DNA of 64,000 nt from Liolophura sinensis (Eukaryota > Mollusca > Polyplacophora > Chitonida > Chitonidae), in contig NC_088307.1 of assembly GCF_032854445.1 (NCBI RefSeq), positions 28,860,484 through 28,924,483 of the forward strand, in the 5' to 3' direction. Both the position numbers and the translations under genes were made by a program. Positions 26,906-39,600 of the stretch are shown here, piece by piece. Below the pieces are notes generated by a model, which was given only the letters and a program-made list of their open reading frames with translations, was not told the origin of the DNA and made no database searches. Positions within the stretch are counted from its first letter, which is position 1. Each line of letters begins with the position of its first letter.

Positions 26906-29900
26906 GATTGATATATATGCATCTTAGTTGAGGGTTGTATCCATGTGCCTTACATCTGGGGCCACAACAGGTCTTTCCGCCAAGGTAAAACCAACACATG
27001 TCCATTAAGATTTATGGCACATGTGTACGAGTATCTCTTGATTCATACATGCAGATGTACTTTGTGGGCAAACATTGGGAACAGAATATCTTGTGTGGCT
27101 CTCCTTTCCTGTCTAGCAAAGACCACTGTACTACAACAAAACTTGATGCAGCACACGCAGTCTCTGGTCCTGTCTTGGTACATGTGTACTACAGATAGAA
27201 ATTTACTTTATGGCCCCTTGAGGAAAAAACAGGCCTGGGCTAAGGCCACACAAATCACACAGCTGAATTTATCAAGTCCTGTCCTGACCAACTATAAACC
27301 AGGGTACACACTGCCAAACACATACAACATGGGAGTGTTTTACTGTCCTGCAAGTATAAAAGAGGAAGATAACTATGTGAGAGTTCAGTCCCTGTGGTTT
27401 GTTTAGGGTTGCTACATGTATAGCTAGTGCATCCAGCCACATGTATTAGGTGAGTACAACATCTCAACCTGTGTGTATTAGCCTGAACCTGTTAATGTGT
27501 ACCCACATGTGTACTTGATACTTGATACAAACTATAGGTCTACCAAACACCATCTTGATAATCATCCCCATGCATTTAATTCTCGCTGTCGGCTCAGCCT
27601 TGTGGAGCAGAAAAAAAAAAATTGAGCTATTCATTCCCTTGAGGGAGAAAATTGTAAAAACACTTGCTCTGTAATATGACACTTATATACAAGCGATTAC
27701 CGAGTTACATGAAACATGTGCAAGTTGTGTAAAACATTACACAAGCAGCTGACATTAATTGCTATGTAACACTGTCTATCCCTAAACACAGTACATGTTA
27801 CTACTAAATCAAATCACAGTGATAGTACTGACTACCACCAGTGCACTTGTACTACTGATATATTATAAACAGACTTTCAGCAGATCAAAACCTTATCAAA
27901 ACAAAGCGAAATTAACAATGGCATACAACATACATGTACATGCTGTCATATGTACTTCCACCTACTGTACATGCGAAAGCTACATGTATATACTGTTCCT
28001 TGTTAACATCATAAATTTCCAAAGTATAAAGCGCTTTTCTTTAAAGGGATATAATATCGATGCTTATTGGCTGACAGTGTAGATATGATTTCCTGGGTTA
28101 ACTTAAAGCCTTCAGATATGGTCACACTTGAATAAATCTACCATACCTAATATCCAGCTTAGGCTTTGCTTATCTGCAGCCAATCAGTGATGATTCTTTA
28201 CCCCACTAACATGAATCTCTACTACATATACAATTATGAACTTTTTTTTTTCATCTTCAATTAAAATTTATGTATTTCACTGACTGTGGTCTTGTTATTT
28301 CACATGTCCTGAGAGAGAATACATGTCATGCTGATATATATGTGAGTTTTGTTGGGTATACCAAAACATTTACTTCATTTGATTAACCCCATAATCAAGA
28401 ATATTTCACATATATATAAATCCTCAAAAAAATTCACCATACCCTTGTGCGTGCTTTGATATCATACAGAAATTTGCCTGAGAAATACATATTGTTTTCA
28501 AAATCTTTATAATTATTTTCTCAAAATTCCACATGCCAAGTTATACTATACTAGTCCCATTTGTTGAGGAGTCATGGTAGATATACGATAAGTCAATTTC
28601 CTAGGTTGCAAAAAAACCTAAATACTACACATAATCAGCTTTCTGCAAGGCTTTTACTGTAACTTACAAACTTTCTCACACAGGATGCAGAAAACTTCAT
28701 CACCTGAAGTCCAATGTGCGTAATACATGGACATGCCATAATCAGGGCCATATCTAGGAAAAAAAATAAGGCTTTCATCCCAAACTTTACAGGTGACATT
28801 GTAGCGCTACCTAAACACATTTTATGAACTGCAACACAAACCTTTTAAGCTTCTAAGCCTGTGATTGAAGGCAGTTTGTACACCAACTTAAATTTTTGTT
28901 GGTAAACCATCATTTTTTTTGTCCAATTTACATGTTTGATTTAATACAGCTTCATTTGTTTGGGGGCCCAAATGTTTTCCAGAACTAAAATGGCTCTAGA
29001 TATGGTACTGATAATGACAGATGGTACATGCAAATGATGCTAAACAGACTCTATGCTGGACCATGGGAACAAATACTGTGGGGTCAGGGGAATTCACTGT
29101 TTTGAGGATTGCACTTTGGGGCCGAACATTTAGAAAGATGCCTCAGGATTTTGCTTCAACAATCTTAAGAGTCAGGTACCTAATAGCAAGCAATACCACA
29201 ATCTGGTTCTATAATATATTACCTTTGGTCATGAATAACTTGTTATCTTTTGAGATTGTTTGTGGTGATAGGCATATATTTCAAATCTTCATTTAAATCA
29301 CACGAAACAAGTCAACCGTCTTGACCATTTAGTCAGCCAACATGCTTCTCAAACAAATAGGAGGTACATGTAGGCCTACTGTAGCATATCAGTAGGCAGC
29401 GAACATACATAACACCTAATAATAATGATAATCAGAAATCTAACAACTCTCAAGGCTGAATATACCTGAATGTCATGAAAAAAGTCATTTAGAAAATGGT
29501 TTTAACGGCAGTATTGTCTGCATTGAGGATTGAGGACTGCATTTTCTTGATATTTTCTTGGTGTCATTCTTTGAGTTAATTTTAACACTCATGATCCCAA
29601 TCATCCAGGATTTTAACAAAATACCCCTAGCAAAACGAAGTTATGCTAACATTCCTTAGCTCACATTTTTTTTTAAATTTGGCATTCAAACAAACTAGCA
29701 TTAAGACCAGTAAAGTTTTGATGAAAGATTTCGAATTCAACATGATTGACATGCTCATTGATGTTTCGTTTCTCTGTCACAAGCAAAGAACAATCACAAC
29801 CAGCCAACACAACTCATCAGACCATATCCATACAAGGATGGACAACATCACGGTAGGTCAGTTTGAACGCTAATCAGGTTTAATTAGGAGAAACAATACT

Positions 29901-29910
29901 GCATTCCTAC

Positions 29911-29946
29911 CTGATAATAGTAGGAGGTGCCTGTTTCCGTCGCCAT
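29911..29946 (-). CDS. Probable first coding exon of an unidentified minus-strand gene
   Basis: On the minus strand AAG-ATGGCGACGG opens a 12-codon exon, MATETGTSYYYQ, ending at a GTAGGA donor in phase 0. The ATG has a good context, coincides with a YY1-like AAGATGGCG core and faces a CpG-rich divergent promoter. I could not find a convincing second exon, so the product is unknown. The gene may extend leftward through much of the window. Confidence 0.55.
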
Positions 29947-30606
29947 CTTTATTCCTAAAGTCGAATCGGAAGGACGATTCCCGTTCGCTCAGCTCTCACA
30001 AATCATTTATTTAGTTTCCCCGATGCAGCTATTGATTTCTGCACTTTGATCAAACCTTCGCCACAGACATTTCAACGGCAAAATTCTCCTAAAAACCATA
30101 AAAGCCCGATGTTTTTTAAACATCCATTCAGACAGTGTTGTCGGTTTGATTCCCAGCGAGTTCGCTCACAGGTCACGTGAGAGGTCATCAGTAACCGCAT
30201 CCAATCAAAGGGAGTTTCACAAAAACTTTTCGGGTCGTCTTTTCGTGTGGAGACGTTTCAGCGGATAATTATCTTATATTACGTATCTGACTTGGCACAA
30301 CACTCCGGCACGCAACCCCACGTTGTTTGGGCTTTGAAATGTGGAAATAGGGATGTGCAGCTTTTGATAATACTTTTGAATTCAACCTTTTTTTAACTGC
30401 ACAGACAGTTTTGCAGTCTCTGTAGCAGAGGTGATTCATCGTCGCTGTGAAGGAGAGCTGAGACAGACTGCATTCTGGGATACGTCGACATCAATTTGGC
30501 GGGATTGAGACACCTTGCCTTCTTTGCTGGACTTGGTCGCCATCATCACATCTTACATGTATATGTCTTTACGTTGGGAATAAACAGAGAAGTGTAGTTG
30601 AAGATA
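29947..30606. promoter_or_regulatory. Bidirectional promoter between unknown minus-strand gene and HMCES
   Basis: This 660-bp interval lies between divergent start codons and is richer in CpG than its surroundings. It contains a palindromic E-box TCACGTGA (30173-30180), a CCAAT box in ATCCAATCA (about 30199-30207) and an E2F-like TTTGGCGGGA (30495-30504) about 100 bp upstream of the HMCES ATG. No TATA box is evident. Start sites cannot be fixed from sequence. Confidence 0.6.
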
Positions 30607-30626
30607 ATGTGCGGGCGCACTGCTTG
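30607..30626 (+). CDS. HMCES: HMCES coding exon 1 (MCGRTA + split Cys codon)
   Basis: The exon is only 20 nt and holds the start codon and catalytic Cys2. It ends after TG of codon 7 at a GTAAAT donor. The start is fixed because Cys must be residue 2 for SRAP chemistry. It is too short for ORF-based detection. Confidence 0.93.
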
Positions 30627-33600
30627 GTAAATATCATGATCAGTGATACGAGCTTGAAATTGAGATTAGGCCTACATTTTTAAAATTTTTATGGTGTACA
30701 TGTACATAAATATATCGAGTACCGTTTACTGCAATTGCTGACATGAGTCTATGCGCCATATTATATGTTCCGGGTATCTCTTGGAATGAGCTTAAGCTTC
30801 TTTCGATAAAATAGGCTCGCCCTTAATAAAATATGTCTGTATTTCAACAAGGTAAATTCTTCCTTCAAATTTGATGCGTTCTGACGTTTATTCAAAGATC
30901 TAGGTTGATAGGTGATCGAGAAATTTTAAGAGTTCAGCTGTCACACCAAGCAAGGACTGTGAACAGGTAGCTGCATGTGTATGGCTCAACTGATCTGACG
31001 ATGTTCTAACATACCAAGCAGGACATGCTCAGTATGTTAGTACGTTGTTTAATCAGATGTTGGCTTCAGTGGTGGAGCTAGCAAACAGGGTGTCATTTAA
31101 TTAATTTAATAATGTACCGGTAACAAGAACAGTTGTAGTGATAAATTTGATGAGGTCTGACTTACAAAATAACCATCAAAATATATACAAAAGCTCATTA
31201 TTACCTACCTGTAGCAAACTGAAGACAGGTTGTCATAGCGATATGCTAAGTTTATCATGCATCTTCCAAAAAGATGACTGGAGTTGGAAACTCTTTCATG
31301 CACATGAATTCACCCATTATTAATCCCCTTCTGATTTTAACCTTGAATTCCTAATTGTCTTATCTTGTATCCTCACTAATGAGAGTAAAACTCATTGAAT
31401 TACGAAACAAAAATATAAGCTCGAACAAATTCTCTGTGCAACCCAGTAAACGATGATGTGGTTATAAATGCTTCCTGGGGCTGGAGATCAAGTTAAACTC
31501 AACAAGGTTAAATAGTTATGCTGAATTTGCTGAACGTCACTTTTATTTTATCCTAATTCCCAGTACCCTTGATCCTGGAGAAGTTAGAAGGGCCTGCACC
31601 TACAGAGATGGCAATGGTAAAAGACGTCAGCCCACGTGGAGAGATGCCCCAGGGGGAAAACAGTATTACCCATCGCACAATGTTGCCCCTGGCTCTTACA
31701 CGTAAGATATCACTGAAGGTTCAGCTGAGTTATCAAGTGAAAAATAAATAAAAACTTGGCCTACAAATCTATATGTCACATGTGGGACAGTTCACCAGTA
31801 ACTTGCCAATGGTCAGTGGTATATCCCTTGTTCCACCACCCATTAAAGTGATCATGACCGCCATCCCGTTCTATAGCAGTAAAAAATTCTGTTGTCTTGT
31901 GTTAAACGTCAGTTAATCGATCAAGCAGTCAGTCAAGGAGAATTGTTTGTTATATTTCACTGCAGTCCAGTCATGCTGTCCCACAGACATTTCCAGGGCT
32001 CAGGGGAGGTAACTGTGGGACGTGTGCTGATGCCCATGCAGTGGGGTCTCGTCCCTTCTTGGCACAAGGGAGACCCCAAGTCTGTGATGTACAACATGAA
32101 CAACTGTCGCAGCGATGGCATGTTGCAGAAAAAGAGCTTCAAGGGGCCCTTGGAGAAAGGAAGACGCTGTGTGGTTTTAGCCGATGGGTAAGTATTAAGA
32201 GAGCATGTGGTAAATTTTATCTCCTACGATTCAGACATGATTTTTTTCTGTTTTTAAGCAAAATTCCACTTTTTGTCTGGTCGATTCCTACTATTGTACT
32301 TGATTGCTCTATGCTGTGTTTCCAGTGAATGTCGCTATGATACAGGCTATCCCATTGGCTGTGTCTCTCCTGTGGACCAGTGAGTGAGCTTCTAACAGAT
32401 TGTTGGATATGCCGCTTACATGCAACAATGCAATGGCCGTTTGACAGCTACAGCAAAGGTAGCGGTTCTGATTGGCTACAGAGGACAATTAAAACCGAAA
32501 CTTATCTCAATCTAGTTGGAAGATTGCAACATAGTGCTATGAAAGGAGGCATGTGAAGACATTTTTGTAAACTGTTTCGATGGCTGTTAAGCATGATGGA
32601 TCATGGGAAGCGGTAGGAATCGGGATGACTTTAAAACTGAAAGTTTACTTGTAAATGTGTTCTCATCTACACTGGAGTTTTGAAACGGAGGAAAGATTAA
32701 ATTGTGACATTGAGTTTTGAAACGGAGGAAAGATTGAATTGTGACATGCTACTGTTGTCAAACATCACAACGATGTAGCAAATCCAGTACAAATACCAGG
32801 GTGTCTATCAGCTACAGGTGACTTCAGTCCTCTGTAGCTGAAGGCTTTGATCGAAAAATGGCTGATACTTTACTAATAGGGCCCATGCAAGGATTTAAAG
32901 TTCTCAGTGGATTACTTGATAACAAACCTCCAGCACCTCGACTTCTTAAAAAAAAAATTTCATGTCATCAGTAACCAGTCACATATAATTCTTCAAACAA
33001 AGACAATGATGCACTGTATATATCAGAACAACCTACATGTTAAAACTTATTGGCATGGTGCGTTTTTTTATTGTAAAGGCCTTTAAGATTTAGGAAAGCC
33101 TTTTCATTTCATTTTTACTACCTCTGTATGCCTAAAATAATCATGGCAGTAAAACATCTTATTTTGGGGGTAAAAAGTCCCATCTTCATGATGCCCTTCA
33201 GGGTTCGAAATTACCCTTGACTTGTTGGACATGTCCGGCAAAAAAATGGTGTTGTCCGGCAAAATTTTTATGCAGCACTGATAAGTGTCCGGTTGAATAT
33301 TTGGCGATGAAAATTAGCACATACATAAAGCTTTGCTCTTTTGATGAGTTTCCCAAACTGGCGTTTAAGTCGATTGATAGCAGCGCCTTTTATTGTATAA
33401 TAAACCGTCAAATTACTTCAAGACACCGCTTCATCGGAAAATCACGTTTCCATCAAATATACTTCCAGTACAAGACTTTCCTGTTTACGAAAATAGATTA
33501 CTGTGTTTCTGTGGCTTTTCATTGGGCAAAGAGGCGCATGTGGCAACCTTAAGTTCACGGGGACAGGAGGGCGACACTAGCAATATTGTTGTGGTTGTCA

Positions 33601-36600
33601 GTGAAACGAAAAATATTGATCGCTCCAAACGACCGACCACATACTTACATTTGTTTACCGTAAGACGCGTCCTGCTTGTGCACAGTTATGCACAAGTGGA
33701 AGACAGCTAGATTCACCACATGTGAAAATTACAGTGACAGCAACAGGTCAGTTATTAAAACAGCTACATGTCAAAACTGTTCAAACTATCTTAACTATCT
33801 GTCTTATTTTGTCTGCCACCAGATGTTAAATAATTCTCAAAGAAGTTCTTCAGAAGTGTTCTAGAAATGTTTTGAAAAATTAAGCGTATGTGATCATGCA
33901 TAAAAATTTGATGGAAAAGGAAAAAACAAACAAACTTGCTACATTCCTCACGGATAAGTTGTTTTCAAAAGAACGAAGTTAGTTTCAGTTTGTTAGGAGA
34001 AATATTTGTTTTCCTGTGTTGGAAAGACATTTCCTTAGTACATCTGACATGGTTTAAGAAAAATTATGTGGCAAAACAAAATCTTGCCATTGTTATTGGT
34101 TTTGTTGCCAACTCACCCTGACAAATCACTGCAGCCACCTGCCCAGAGCTTAGATATTGTGACACATGTAGCCGTTCTCAGATCCACATAAATGACTGCG
34201 AGCCTGTGTCAGTGGAGAAAAAATGCTTCATTTTAACACTTATGATGATTTCAAACTCTGAGTATTTCTGTCAGCGCCTGCCCACCTTAAGCCACACTAG
34301 CACTGAACATAACATGATTTCAAACTCTGAGTATTTCTGTCAGCGCCTGCCCACCTTCAGCCACACTAGCACTGAACATAACATGATTTCAAACTCTGAG
34401 TATTTCTGTCAGCGCCTGCCCACCTTAAGCCACACTAGCACTGAACATAACACTTAAGTTTTTGATGTCCCACCAGTCCTTCTGTGACACTTTCAGTGTT
34501 AGTGATCCACCAAATCTATAAGGGCAGGTTGTGGAAATGCCACAGTAGGACAGGAGAAGAGGCCAGCACCAAAAGTCACTCATACATCTCTTCTTACGGT
34601 AGGACAGGAGAGGAGGCCAGCACCAAAAGTCTCTGATACATCTCTTATTACGGTAGGACAGGAGAGGAGGCCAGCACCAAAAGTCTCTCATACATCTCTT
34701 GTTATGGTAGGACAGGAGAGGAGGCCGGCACCAAAAGTCTCTGATACATCTCTTGTTATGGTAGGGCAGGAGAGGAGGCCGGCACCAAAAGTCTCTGATA
34801 CATCTCTTCTTACTGTAGGACAGGAGAGGAGGCCGGCACCAAAAGTCTCTGATACATCTCTTATTACGGTAGGACAGGAGAGGAGGCCGGCACCAAAAGT
34901 CTCTCATACATCTCTTATTACGGTAGGACAGGAGAGGAGGCCGGCACCAAAAGTCTCTCATACATCTCTTCTTACGGTAGGACAGGAGAGGAGGCCAGCA
35001 CCAAAAGTCTCTGATACATCTCTTGTTATGGTAGGACAGGAGAGGAGGCCGGCACCAAAAGTCTCTGATACATCTCTTATTACGGTAGGACAGGACAGGA
35101 GAGGAGGCCAGCACCAAAAGTCTCTGATACATCTCTTATTACGGTAGGACAGGAGAGGAGGCCAGCACCAAAAGTCTCTGAATGACACTCTCTGCAATTT
35201 TTTCTTTTGCCGTGACTAAGCCATCACATATTGGCATTCACCTTTGGCATTTGCCAAATTGCCACGGTGAATTGTGTGAGTTGTGTCCTAGAGATAGAAA
35301 TGTACATGTATGTAGAGTAGTCTGAAAGTCTAGCCATATTAATAAACAAATAAATATTGACTTGCGGAGTTGAGATTTGTCAGGATTTCATATGTAAATT
35401 CAAAATACATGTATCTCTTTATTTTTGTCGTGAAGGTTTTTCGAATGGAAAAGAGACAAATCTGAAAAACAGCCCTACTACATTTACTTCCCTCAGCCAT
35501 CTTCAAAAAAGCTGGAAGGTGAGAAATGTGACATCAATGTAGATCTTAAAACAGAGGTCAAAGGTGAAGTCAAATCAGAGGTCGAAGTTGAAGTCAAACC
35601 AGATGTCAAAGTTGAAGTCAAACCAGAGGTCAAAGATGAAGTCAAATCAGATCAAGCCCAAAGCGGAGTGAAACTGGAGGTCAAAGGTGAAAATGATCAA
35701 GGTATAAAGAAAGAATTTGAAGAAGACAAGGATGACAATGTGAAAGTGGAGGAAGATTGTGGTGAAGGCTGTGATAATGGATCCAGCTGTCATGAAGAAG
35801 GTACAGTTGATTCTGACACGTCAGTCAAGGAAAATGTTTGGATAGTCATTTTAGTCTGATAAATTCCATTTTTGTTGCTGTGTGATACTGAAGTTAAAAT
35901 TAAAATTAGAATGAAAAAAATGACATGAGAAATGATTGAAATTTTTTGTACATGTCATTAGTAAACTATTCCATCTGATGATGAAACAAGGTGTGGTGTA
36001 ATTGCTAATATTTACTCGTATATATGCTGGCCGCCCTGTTACAAGAGAAATGTTCTTGAGTGTGGTATAAAGCACTAATCAGTAAATATATTTAAAGTAC
36101 ATGTACATGTTGCCAAGACCAAACAAAATGGATGTTTTATTTGATTTTGTGTCCCAGAATGGCAGGGTCCAAGGTTACTGACTATGGCTGGAGTTTTTGA
36201 TGTCTGGAAACCAGCTGAGGTAAGTATCTCCATGGCAACATGGTAATGGTATTGCAGTCAAGCAATCTGTCACTCTTGGCAGTAAACTGGAAGGGTGTCT
36301 TTGTGGCGGAGTGGTGAGCTTACCAGTGAGCTTTTCTACTTGGTACTGACTTTTTCTGTGGCCTAATGGTTAGAGCGTCCGCCTCAAATTCGGGAGACCC
36401 GGGATCAAACCCTGGTCAGGTCATACCAAAGACTTAAGTTGGTGCACAGCACTGAGAGGTTAGAGCAAGGACACATGACAGGTTGACCCAGTGTAATCAT
36501 CTGCACTAGCAGCATGGACTGGCCTTGCCACAAGAAGACACAGAATATGTACACGTTCCTAATGACTCCTCCTTGTCATCTGACTGAAAAATTGTTAAGT

Positions 36601-39600
36601 ATGGCGTTAAACCCCAAGCATCCATTCATTAATTCCCCTGTGCATTGGTTGGTTTCCTCCCAGTCTAGAGCCCAGAGGAAGGCTCTGGAATGATGTGTTT
36701 AAATATATGCACTGTAAATCTCAAACCTTTTTAACATCTAAGGCTCTTCTTTTGATTGAATTTTTGTATGAAAATGACGCTGAAATGATTTGTTTGTGTC
36801 ACCGAGACAAGTTTCTTGAACTGTGCAAACTGTTTTTCCACTTCTATAGTTCTCAAAGAATGTTTCAAGATATTGGTTGCAGAGGTGGTTAATTTATTTG
36901 ATTTGATTGGTGTTTTACAACGTACTCAAGAATATTTTACTTATACGACGGCGGCCAGCATTATGGTGGGAGGGAAACCGAGCAGAGCCCAGGGGAAATC
37001 CACGACCGTCCACAGGTTGATGACAGACCTTCCCATGTATGCCACAGGTGGTTGAAAAGGTTGATAAATTAAGGTACATGGATATATATTATGGACATTT
37101 GCTGAAGGTGTTTCATGATGTCATTGAATTTCTTACCGAAAGCTCAGTCTGTAAATTTGAATGCCTGTACGGAGCAGATATGTTATGTGTTCCCCGCAGT
37201 CTGCAGAGCCTCTGTACAGTTACAGTATTATCACAGTGGATGCTTCTCCAGCCATGGCCTGGATCCACGACAGGATGCCTGTGAGTATGACCAAAGGAAA
37301 ATAGAGCTCCACTCAATTACCTCTCATTAGTTAACTGTCATTTAAGTATTTGATTAGTGTTTTACGCCATGCTTAAGAATATTTCACTTATATGACGACT
37401 GCCAGCATTATGGTGGGAGAAAAAGAGACAGGACCCTGGGAGAAACCCGCAGTTGCTGACAGACCTTCCAACATCCGGCTGGAGAGGAAGCCAGCATGAG
37501 CTGGACTTTAACTCACACCGATTGCATTGGAGGGAGGCTCCTGGGTTATGGCACCCTAGTTAACTCTCATGGGTGGCTCATGGGTAATGGCATTACATTG
37601 GGCGCTAACCTATTCATGTCAGGGAGGCACCTAGTTAACTCTCATGGGTGGCTCATGGGTAATGGCACCACATTGGGCGCTAACCTATTCATGTCAGGGA
37701 GGCACCTAGTTAACTCCCATGGGTGGCTCATGGGTAATGGCACCACATTGGGCGCTAACCTATTCATGTCAGGGAGGCACCTAGTTAACTCTCATGGGTG
37801 GCTCCTGGGTTATGGCACCACGTTGACGTGCTATTCCACACGGTCAGGAAGGTCCCTAGTTAACTCCCATGGGTGGCTCATGGGTAATGGCACCACATTG
37901 GGTGCTAACCTATTCATGTCAGGGAGGCACCTAGTTAACTCTCATGGGTGGCTCATGGGTAATGGCACCACATTGGGCGCTAACCTATTCATGTCAGGGA
38001 GGCCCCTAGTTAACTCCCATGGGTGGCTCATGGGTAATGGCACCACATTGGGCGCTAACCTATTCATGTCAGGGAGGCACCTAGTTAACTCTCATGGGTG
38101 GCTCATGGGTAATGGCACCACATTGGGTGCTAACCTATTCATGTCAGGGAGGCACCTAGTTAACTCTCATGGGTGGCTCATGGGTAATGGCACCACATTG
38201 GGCGCTAACCTATTCATGTCAGGGAGGCACCTAGTTAACTCTGTTGTACGCTGTGAGAAGGTGGAACGTCTGAAAACGGAGAAAGGTCAATTTCAAGGTT
38301 AAAACATCAGATGAGGACCTATCTTGAAGACGAAAATGTGCTTTTTCGTGCACACCTTGACACTTGTGAGAAAACTACATTTATTTAATCAATTGTTTTT
38401 TGTTCAAACTGATTAGGAAAGCCCAGAATGCATGATATATGTTTTTTTTTTTCTTTTTTCTTTTTTTTTCTTTTTGTGGCTGCCTGGTGTGAGAAGTTTT
38501 AAAATTGTCTGAAACCCAACCAGAATACAACACACAGTTTTGTTGATCCTGGTCAGAAAAATAAATCTATCCAAAAACATTGAAAATCTGTTGACTTTTC
38601 CACAAGTCTCAAATTCAATGGTTGGTGTCATAGTTTTGTCTACATTCTTTTGACTAGAGAAGACTTGTTACTTTCTGGATTAACATAGATGGGTAGTCTT
38701 AAATTTAGATCTTGTTTGATCAATAATGCCTTTTCTGTCGGGTGAATTTAGGGGAGGGGGAAGGTGAATAACAAGACAAAAAAACCATATTGCTAGGTGA
38801 AAAATAGATTTGGGAGTTTCTTTTCAAAGGTCTGTCATTGGTCATTGTTTCTAGGCTTTGTTAATCAATGAGGAGGAGATAGAGCAGTGGCTGGAGTATG
38901 GGGAGGTCCCTCTGAAAAAGGTAAGTGGTTAGTAGGGTCTCCGGTTCATATCAAACTCTGCCCTATTTCTCATTTTCACCTACCACTAGTTAGGGAGAGG
39001 GATATTAGTGGAAAGAACATGTTGTCTTTGACAAGCCACAGTACCTTACTGAAGTTTACAGTACCTTACTGAAGTAAATATATCCTGAAAACATACCTTT
39101 CATGGTCATAAAGAAACATAAGTCATGAATAAACATCCCACAGGGCTGCTACAGTCATAAATGAATGGCCCACAGGGTTGCCACAGTCCTAAATAAATGG
39201 TCCACAGGGTTGCCACAGTCGAGAATAAACGTCCCACAGGGTTGCCACAGTCAAGAATAAACGTCCCACAGGGTTGCCACAGTCATAAATAAATGGTCCA
39301 CAGGGTTGCCACAGTCGAAAATAAACGTCCCACAGGGTTGCCAGAGTCATGAATAAACGTCCCGCAGGGTTGCCACAGTCATGAATGAACACTCCACAAG
39401 ATTGCCACAGTCGAAAATAAACGTCCCACAGGGTTGCCACAGTCATGAATAAATGTCTCGCAATGTTGCCACAGTCATGAATATACACTCCACAAGATTG
39501 CCACAGTCATGAATAAACATCCCACAGGGTTGCCACGGTCATGAATAAACGTCTCACAGGGTTGCCACAGTCATGAATAAATGTCTCGCAATGTTGCCAC

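Larger units (their letters stand above)
1..29910. other. Gene-poor repeat-rich region, no identified gene
   Basis: Apart from three weak candidate minus-strand first exons and one weak 3' exon, I find no coding sequence. Unlabelled stretches (about 320-2,210, 2,515-4,960, 7,465-9,185, 9,990-11,080, 16,210-18,070, 22,170-24,220 and 26,910-29,900) are AT-rich, broken by stops in all frames and dotted with ACATGTA motifs. They could be long introns of the gene starting at 29,946. Confidence 0.6.

Noticed and set aside
33195-33300. CAGGGTTCGAAATTAC as a DNA-transposon end
   Set aside because: Resembles some hAT-type ends, but I could not find the matching inverted end or target-site duplication.
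34425-35132. 235-codon minus-strand ORF with CRRDFWCRPPLLSY-like repeats
   Set aside because: Product of the 54-bp intronic array; no splice or start context, and the plus strand is equally open.
36355-36430. tRNA-like sequence with A and B boxes
   Set aside because: Continuous with a SINE body and tail and not expected to fold as a complete functional tRNA; annotated as SINE head instead.
37496-38302. 268-codon plus-strand ORF with a 25-residue repeat
   Set aside because: It lies in HMCES intron 6, starts inside a SINE and exists only because the 75-bp unit is a multiple of three.
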